The notes under the pieces were generated by a model. That model was not told the origin of the DNA. It saw only the letters and a program-made list of their open reading frames with translations, and did no database searches. A stretch of 64,000 bases of DNA. Source: UBA5793 sp040255465 (lineage in GTDB: Bacteria > Planctomycetota > Phycisphaerae > Phycisphaerales > UBA5793). Shown piece by piece: positions 59,134 through 64,000 of this stretch. The stretch spans positions 1 through 64,000 of the forward strand of contig JBDZVA010000006.1 of assembly GCA_040255465.1 (NCBI GenBank), written 5' to 3'. Every line of letters begins with the position of its first letter. The first letter of the stretch is position 1. The position numbers and the translations under genes are program-made.

Positions 59134-59928
59134 ATGAATCTGCGTCGTTTGACTGGGGTGCTTGCGGCGGGGACTGTAGCGGGGCTGGCGTTGACCGCTG
59201 CTGCGGATGTGATCAACTTCGACGACCTGCAGGGGCAGGCGCCGGTTCCGCCGGGCTACGGCACGGTGGCTGATTGGGGCGATTTCACCTACTACGACGC
59301 CTCGCAGCCGCCCTACAACCCCAACTCCCCGCCGTGCAGGGTTTACAGCTACTCGCTGCAGACGTTCAAGTTCGGGCGCGACGTCGTGGTTGAAGGGGCC
59401 TTCTTCTCGGGCTACGGCACGAATCGCGGCTTCCGGCCCATTGGCTTCACGCTGTACAGCAACAACGTGCTCGTGCACACCAGCGCCACGCTTGATCTCG
59501 GCGACGGCTCAGGCCCGACCTGGCTCGCGACTGGTTACTCTGGCGCGTGCGACACTGTTGTTCTCACCGGCTCGCCTGGCTACTACGTCATGGACGATGT
59601 GACCTTCCATGAAGCGGGGGGTTATCGTCTAAGCGTGCGCGGGCGGTGCCCGGGTAGCGTAACCGTGGAATGGTCCGGCGCCAATCCTGGTCGTAACCAG
59701 GGACTCGTCTTCGGCGCCAATCAAGGCAGCACCACGATTCCCGGCGGCGCGTGCCAAGGCACGCAACTCGGCCTGCAGGGCCAGGTGCGCCTCGTGAACT
59801 CCTTTGGCACCGGCCCCAATGGAAGTGGAACTGTTTCGGGCAACGCAGGCACCGGCGCATGCCGCGGCTTCCTGCAACTTGTGGAAGTTCCATCGTGCAA
59901 CGTGAGTAATGTGGGTCAGATCCCGTAA
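59134..59928 (+). CDS. secreted protein with shared C-terminal domain
   Basis: This 264-residue protein starts at the ATG at 59134 (AAGGAGG upstream) with a signal peptide ending TAAADV. Residues about 25-160 are beta-rich and Gly/Tyr-rich (VINFDDLQGQAPVPPGYG, AFFSGYG, YYVMDDVTF), like the short PEP-CTERM-type extracellular proteins that begin with an INFDD motif. No sorting signal of that kind is seen at the end; instead the last 100 residues carry the shared C-terminal domain (RCPGSVTVEWSGANPGR, CQGTQLGLQGQVRLV, CRGFLQLVEV, SNVGQIP). Function unknown. Confidence 0.8.
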   Translation: MNLRRLTGVLAAGTVAGLALTAAADVINFDDLQGQAPVPPGYGTVADWGDFTYYDASQPPYNPNSPPCRVYSYSLQTFKFGRDVVVEGAFFSGYGTNRGFRPIGFTLYSNNVLVHTSATLDLGDGSGPTWLATGYSGACDTVVLTGSPGYYVMDDVTFHEAGGYRLSVRGRCPGSVTVEWSGANPGRNQGLVFGANQGSTTIPGGACQGTQLGLQGQVRLVNSFGTGPNGSGTVSGNAGTGACRGFLQLVEVPSCNVSNVGQIP

Positions 59929-59967
59929 GGATTCGGCCACAGCATTCTGAGTTTGATGACTGCTCAC

Positions 59968-60005
59968 GCACCCCGGCAGGATCGATCTGCCGGGGTGCGC
60001 TTTTT
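59968..60005 (+). terminator. terminator after the 59134 gene
   Basis: A 12-bp perfect stem (GCACCCCGGCAG at 59968-59979 with its complement at 59987-59998) surrounds a seven-base loop, then GC and five T at 60001-60005. It is the clearest factor-independent terminator in the window and shares its core with the one at 58865. Confidence 0.88.
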
Positions 60006-60042
60006 GGTGGGTGGCGGCGACTGCGTACGTGCATCCGTGCAT

Positions 60043-60127
60043 CCCACGATTCGCTCGAAGACTCGCTCAACGTGGGCGTTGTGTTGTTGAAGCGGTACGC
60101 CCACGATGAGGCTCCGCGAATCGTGGG
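60043..60127. repeat. paired inverted repeats downstream of ispG
   Basis: CCCACGATTCGC at 60043-60054 pairs with GCGAATCGTGGG at 60116-60127 (12 bp, perfect), and CGTGGGCGT at 60071-60079 pairs with ACGCCCACG at 60097-60105 (9 bp). Alternatively the element folds as two hairpins with CCCACG/CGTGGG and CCCACGAT/ATCGTGGG stems. It lies between convergent genes. Confidence 0.75.
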
Positions 60128-60145
60128 GTGTTCTGTGCTCGTCGT

Positions 60146-61426
60146 TCAACGCCCGTCAACGGTCAGTTGCACGCTGCTGCCGGTGCGGTTACGGGCGATG
60201 ATGTCCACGCCGCTGCCGAGTTCGCCGATGGGATCGGGTGGGATGATGTCGACGACTTTTTCGCCGAGTTTTGCTTCGCCGCGCTGGACGCGGCCTTCGA
60301 AGATCTTGCACTCGTGCAGCAGGCGCTCGAGGATTTCCTCCTCGGGGACGTTGGCGACTTTTTCGCCCTGCACGTAGATGATGCCGCGCCGATCGCCGGC
60401 GAAGATGGCCACATCCGCCCCTTCCGCCTCGCCCGGACCATTGACCACGCAGCCCATGACGGCGATCTTGATTGGTAGGGCGATCTCCTCGGCGAGCTTG
60501 TGTCGCACATCCTGCACGAGTTTGTAGAGGTCGACCTGGATCCGGCCGCACGTCGGGCAGGCGATGAGTTCGGCTCCCTTGCGCTCGCGCAGGCCGAGGC
60601 AGTAAAGCATCTCCAGGCCGTCCTGGACTTCGAAGACGGAGTCGTTCGCGTAGCTGATGCGGATCGTGTCGCCGATGCCATTGGCCAGCAGGGTGCCGAT
60701 GCCGATCACGCTGCGCACGGCCCCGGTCTCGCGCGGGCCGGCGTGGGTGACGCCGAGGTGCAGCGGATAGTCGAAGCGCTCGCTGATGGCGGTGTAGGCA
60801 TCGATGACGACGGCCGGGTCGATGGACTTGGCGCTGATGACCACGTCGTGGAAGTTGCGCGCTTCGAAGATCTCAAGGTACTCTTCGAGTTTGGCGACCA
60901 TGATGGCAATGAGCCGGCCGTGCTTCTGGTCGGAGAAGAACTCGCCCAACTCTTTGAGGCGTTTCTGCTTGTCTTTGCGTTCGATGATCGAGCCTTCGTT
61001 GACGCCGACGCGGATGGGCAGGCCGCGCTCCTTGCAGGCGTCGATGACGGCGTTGACCTGGTCGCGGTCGGAGATGTTGCCGGGGTTGAGGCGGATCTTG
61101 TGGACGCCCGCTTCGATGGCTTCGAGGGCCCGCTTGTAGTGAAAGTGGACGTCGGCGACGATGGGCACGCGCGTCTGGTTGAGGATCTCGGGAAGGGCCT
61201 CGGTGTCCGCCCGTTCGGGGACGGCCACGCGGACCATGTCGGCCCCGGCGGCGGCGAGGCGGTTGATCTCGACGACGCAGGCGTCGATGTCGTAGGTGTA
61301 GCCGGCAGTCATGGTCTGGACGGAGACGGGGGCCGGTTCTGAGCCGTGAAGGCCGCCGCCGATGCGGACGATGCCGACGCGCTCATCGCCGACGGTGACG
61401 AGCCGAGTTGGACGACGCTTGTTCAT
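60146..61426 (-). CDS. ispG: (E)-4-hydroxy-3-methylbut-2-enyl-diphosphate synthase
   Basis: This 426-residue iron-sulfur enzyme makes HMBPP in the MEP isoprenoid pathway. Diagnostic segments are VQTMTAGYTYDIDA near the N-terminus (substrate end), VADVHFHYKRALEAIEAGVHKIRLNPGNI in the TIM barrel, VGVNEGS, and the cluster-binding Cys in ELIACPTCGR and GCVVNGPGEAEGAD in the C-terminal domain. The length is that of the longer bacterial type. The next gene on this strand, a methyltransferase, ends 32 bases upstream of its start. Confidence 0.97.
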   Translation of the reverse strand: MNKRRPTRLVTVGDERVGIVRIGGGLHGSEPAPVSVQTMTAGYTYDIDACVVEINRLAAAGADMVRVAVPERADTEALPEILNQTRVPIVADVHFHYKRALEAIEAGVHKIRLNPGNISDRDQVNAVIDACKERGLPIRVGVNEGSIIERKDKQKRLKELGEFFSDQKHGRLIAIMVAKLEEYLEIFEARNFHDVVISAKSIDPAVVIDAYTAISERFDYPLHLGVTHAGPRETGAVRSVIGIGTLLANGIGDTIRISYANDSVFEVQDGLEMLYCLGLRERKGAELIACPTCGRIQVDLYKLVQDVRHKLAEEIALPIKIAVMGCVVNGPGEAEGADVAIFAGDRRGIIYVQGEKVANVPEEEILERLLHECKIFEGRVQRGEAKLGEKVVDIIPPDPIGELGSGVDIIARNRTGSSVQLTVDGR

Positions 61427-61458
61427 GGGCGGATTGTAGGGCGGGCGAGGGGATCAGC

Positions 61459-62337
61459 TTATGCAGCCGAGTGAGGCCGGCGGGCGACGAGCCACATGTT
61501 GTCGCTGGTGGGCATGCGGTCAAAGAAGTTGAAGCGGAGGACTTTGAGGCCGGCGTCAGCGAGAATGCGCGTGAGGGTGGCGGGGGTGAAGTAGTTGACG
61601 TGATCGGGCAGGCGGTAGCCGCACCAGCGCAAGCCGCGCACGGAGCGGTTGACGCAGCCGTGGTTGGGCACCTTGATGATGAGCGGCGCGCCGGGACGGA
61701 GTCTGGCGATGGCCTTGCGGAGTACGGCCGCAGGCTCGACTTCGTGCTCAAGATACGCGTACATCACCATGCCATCGAAGGACTGAGCATCGAAGGCGTC
61801 GAGCCCCGCGAGTGCCGGCGCGAAGACGGCGCGGCCGCCGCGCTTGGCGAAGAGTGCGTCGGCCCGCTGAGCCGCAGCCTGTTCGATCTCGATGCCGAAT
61901 GGGACGACCGCAGCGGGGAATCGTTCGGCTCGATGCCCCACGCCGCAGCCGACGTCGAGCACGTCGCCGCGCGGAATGTAGCGGTTGATGAGCGCGGTGA
62001 GCTTGTCGCGCGGCTTGATGGCGTCGCGCACGCCGTGAGTGACTTTCTGGGCCGCGGCCAGCACCGGTTCGCGCCTGGCCCGCTTTTCCTTCTCTTCGCG
62101 CCACGACTGCTGCCACGCGGCCGAGTCGCCGCTGAGCGATTCGTAGGTCGGGGCGTTTTCGAGGTAGACCATCGAGCAGGCGGAGCACTGGCGGATGTGC
62201 CAGGGGATGGAGGCGAACAGGGCGGGAGCGCCGGCGTTGTCCTGGCCGCAAAGGGGGCAGGCGCGGTGCATGAGCTGCCCGTGAAACGAGGCAAAGCCCA
62301 CGGCGAGGTCGGATTGGAGCTGGGCAGTGACGGGCAT
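61459..62337 (-). CDS. SAM-dependent methyltransferase with N-terminal zinc knuckle
   Basis: This 292-residue protein starts at the ATG at 62337; the frame is open further upstream but there it enters a palindromic repeat. Residues about 25-50 form a Cys4 knuckle (CPLCG ... CSACS), as in many methyltransferases that act on sugars or sugar-nucleotides. The class I SAM-binding motif is DVLDVGCGVGHRAERF, followed by GMVMYAYLEHEVEP and PLIIKVPNHG. Substrate unknown. Confidence 0.85.
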   Translation of the reverse strand: MPVTAQLQSDLAVGFASFHGQLMHRACPLCGQDNAGAPALFASIPWHIRQCSACSMVYLENAPTYESLSGDSAAWQQSWREEKEKRARREPVLAAAQKVTHGVRDAIKPRDKLTALINRYIPRGDVLDVGCGVGHRAERFPAAVVPFGIEIEQAAAQRADALFAKRGGRAVFAPALAGLDAFDAQSFDGMVMYAYLEHEVEPAAVLRKAIARLRPGAPLIIKVPNHGCVNRSVRGLRWCGYRLPDHVNYFTPATLTRILADAGLKVLRFNFFDRMPTSDNMWLVARRPHSAA

Positions 62338-62367
62338 GGGTTCGCGGGATGGTAGGGGATCCGCAGA

Positions 62368-62444
62368 ACCAGACCGACGCGCCAGCGAGGAGGAGTTGGG
62401 CGCCTGATCGAGAGGCACCGTCCTCGCTGGCGCGTCGGTCTGGT
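62368..62444. repeat. palindromic element, copy 2
   Basis: Two perfect 24-bp arms (62368-62391, starting ACCAGACCGACGCG, and its complement at 62421-62444) flank a 29-base loop. The arm is identical to 39852-39875. The element lies between the methyltransferase and MBL-fold genes. Confidence 0.92.
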
Positions 62445-62449
62445 ATCGA

Positions 62450-63304
62450 TTACTTCGCGCTCGTCATTGACGCGTTTGTAAACAGGCATCGATCCGGTCG
62501 CTGGGCAGCGGTTGTCTTCAATCGCATCCACGGCGTGGGGCGGTCGTGCGTTGAGATCACGAGCTTGTCGCGCAGGTGCGGGGCGGCTTCGTACATTTTT
62601 TCGACGCGCTTCGGGTCGTTGCACTGTTGCGAGAGGTGGAGCAGGCAGATGGTCTGCAGGCGCGAGGTGGAGGCGATGCGCTGCACGGCTTCAAAGGACT
62701 CCTCGTTGGAGAGGTGGCCGCTGCCGCCCATGATGCGGCGTTTGAGGAAGATCGGCCGGTCCGACTCGCGCTGCATGACCGGGCAGTAGTTGCTTTCAAA
62801 CGCAAGCAGATCGAGGCCTGAGAAGTGCTCGAAGAGGTCGGCGGGAACGGTGCCGAGATCGGTCGCGAATCCGATGGAGCCGGCGTGGCTGTCGAAGCGG
62901 TAGCCGACGGTGCCGTGTTCGTCGTGGGCAAAGTGAACGGGCTGCACGCGCACGCCCTCGACCAGGTCGAAGGCGGTGTGGAAGCAGTCGCAGCGGACGA
63001 CCGTTGCGCCGGCGCGATGGGCGAAGGGGCGGTGGTGGCGGGGGAAGCGAAGCGTGAGGCCGAGTTTGCGGCCGGCGCTGCTCCAGCCGCGGTAGAAGTG
63101 ATCGGAATCGAAGTGGGTGATGAGCGCCGACTGGACGTCTTCGAGTCGCAGGCCGACGTGCTTGAGCCGCCGACCCGTTTCGCGCGGGCTCAGGCCGAGA
63201 TCGATGAGTGTGACGGTGCGCTCCCCGGCGGGCGTTTCGCAAACCAGCACCGAGCAGTTGCCGGTCGACCCGCTCCCCAGAACGCACAGCGACATCCTTG
63301 TCAT
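62450..63304 (-). CDS. metallo-beta-lactamase-fold hydrolase (YycJ/WalJ type)
   Basis: This 284-residue protein (ATG 63304; GGAGG about nine bases upstream; ATG 63295 is a second choice) has the MBL fold of the YycJ/PhnP kind: VLGSGSTGNCSVLV, LIDLGLSPRE, ALITHFDSDHFYRG, PVHFAHDEHGTVGY, GFATDLG, LLAFESNYC and HLS near the end. The metal motif normally reads HxHxDH; here the second His is Asp (HFDSDH). The C-terminal LLHLSQQCNDP segment supplies a further His. The family includes nucleases and phosphodiesterases; the exact substrate is unknown. Confidence 0.85.
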   Translation of the reverse strand: MTRMSLCVLGSGSTGNCSVLVCETPAGERTVTLIDLGLSPRETGRRLKHVGLRLEDVQSALITHFDSDHFYRGWSSAGRKLGLTLRFPRHHRPFAHRAGATVVRCDCFHTAFDLVEGVRVQPVHFAHDEHGTVGYRFDSHAGSIGFATDLGTVPADLFEHFSGLDLLAFESNYCPVMQRESDRPIFLKRRIMGGSGHLSNEESFEAVQRIASTSRLQTICLLHLSQQCNDPKRVEKMYEAAPHLRDKLVISTHDRPTPWMRLKTTAAQRPDRCLFTNASMTSAK

Positions 63305-63389
63305 GTGGCGATTCCTCCGTGGGTGCAGGGTACTCGGGGGCCCGGTGCGGTCAACCAAAAACCTCTTGATTCGCACCGCAAAGTGCAGG

Positions 63390-64000
63390 TTATTCCGCCA
63401 GCGCCGCGACGCGCTCGGCTTCGACCATTTCGCGTGAGGCTTTGCCCGGCTCGAGCCCGGCGATGGGGCCGGGGTGGCGTCGGAGAAAGTCGAGCATTTC
63501 GACGACCACGGCCGAGTCGGCGGCTCGAGTTTCGAGAGTTTCCATCACTGTCGGCCGGGTGTTGCGCGTGAGGTAGAGCGTGCGGAACATCCACTTCACC
63601 TGGTCGATCTCGTCGCGCGTCATGCCCGAGCGGCGCAGGCCGACGATGTTGATGCCGCCGACCGTGCGCAGCGAGCGCGAAACCATGAACGGCGGGATGT
63701 GCGATGTTGCGGCGCTGGCGCCTGAAACAAAAGCAAGGCGACCGACCGCGACTTTTTGCGCGATGCCGCCACTGCCTCCGATGTTCACCGAGTCATAGAG
63801 CACACTGTGTCCGCCGAGCAGGGCCTGGTTGGCGAGGATGCAGCGGTTGCCGACGCTGGCGTCGTGTCCGACGTGTGAGCCGACCATGAACATGTTGTGG
63901 CTGCCAATCCGCGTCGGCACCGTGTCGGACGTGGCGCGGTGTATCGTCACGTTCTCGCGGAGAATGTTCTCGTCGCCGATGACGGTGCCCGCGCCGGACT
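63390..64000 (-). CDS. lpxA: acyl-[ACP]-UDP-N-acetylglucosamine O-acyltransferase (N-terminus outside window)
   Basis: The 203 visible residues are the C-terminal part of LpxA, which starts lipid A synthesis. Left-handed beta-helix hexapeptides are present (ENVTIHRAT, SHNMFMVGSHVGHDASVGNRC, ILANQALLGGHSVL, GGIAQKVAVGRLAFV), with the catalytic His region as GSHVGHD and the C-terminal helical part GLRRSGMTRDEIDQVKWMFRTLY. The frame is open through base 64000, so the gene continues out of the window. It implies an LPS-type outer membrane. The next gene in this direction is the MBL-fold gene, 85 bases on. Confidence 0.93.
   Translation of the reverse strand, partial: SGAGTVIGDENILRENVTIHRATSDTVPTRIGSHNMFMVGSHVGHDASVGNRCILANQALLGGHSVLYDSVNIGGSGGIAQKVAVGRLAFVSGASAATSHIPPFMVSRSLRTVGGINIVGLRRSGMTRDEIDQVKWMFRTLYLTRNTRPTVMETLETRAADSAVVVEMLDFLRRHPGPIAGLEPGKASREMVEAERVAALAE

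Overview
The window looks like a chromosomal segment of a GC-rich Planctomycetota bacterium, most likely of the Phycisphaerae type. The reasons are: rpoB and rpoC of ordinary bacterial type but with a foreign gene between them; many secreted proteins that share a C-terminal Cys/Gly-rich domain; several small membrane proteins with a C-terminal zinc ribbon; an ImuA-ImuB-DnaE2 mutagenesis cassette; an lpxA homologue (Gram-negative lipid A pathway); and short palindromic repeats scattered between and inside genes. The lineage is inferred from gene content only; no rRNA or tRNA gene was found.

Layout: 1-1.8 kb holds the end of a secreted protein, a second secreted protein and a DUF167 gene. 2.0-11.3 kb is rpoB, a sulfotransferase, rpoC and a strong terminator. 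11.3-13.5 kb encodes a secreted parallel beta-helix protein. 13.6-22.9 kb is a DNA-damage and nucleic-acid region: a DUF4287/DUF5655 gene, then dnaE2, imuB and imuA on the minus strand, a divergent SRAP (YedK/HMCES) gene and an endonuclease/exonuclease/phosphatase protein. 23.0-26.7 kb has glpK and a membrane-bound SpoIIE-type phosphatase. 26.8-36.1 kb is one minus-strand sugar operon: a giant GH127-GH2 fusion lipoprotein followed by a YtfQ-type binding protein, a double ATPase and two permeases. It would release furanosidic sugars outside the inner membrane and import them.

36.3-42.9 kb carries a thioredoxin-fold protein, small membrane proteins, two lipoproteins, a lone CBM48 protein and a 1.4-kb non-coding tract packed with palindromic repeats. 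42.9-44.7 kb is a decayed accessory island (a duplicated hydrolase fragment, a RAYT transposase stub, a lower-GC zinc-ribbon membrane gene and an Rhs fragment), followed by the intact hydrolase.

45.8-56.5 kb contains membrane and zinc-ribbon proteins of unknown function, typA/bipA, a sialidase-fold protein, the galE-mtnA pair, a DedA/VTT protein, an orphan ExbB and a TraB-family protein with an embedded GspG-like segment. 56.7-59.9 kb has two more secreted proteins with the shared C-terminal domain, each followed by a near-identical hairpin terminator. 60.1-64 kb carries ispG, a methyltransferase, an MBL-fold hydrolase and the end of lpxA.
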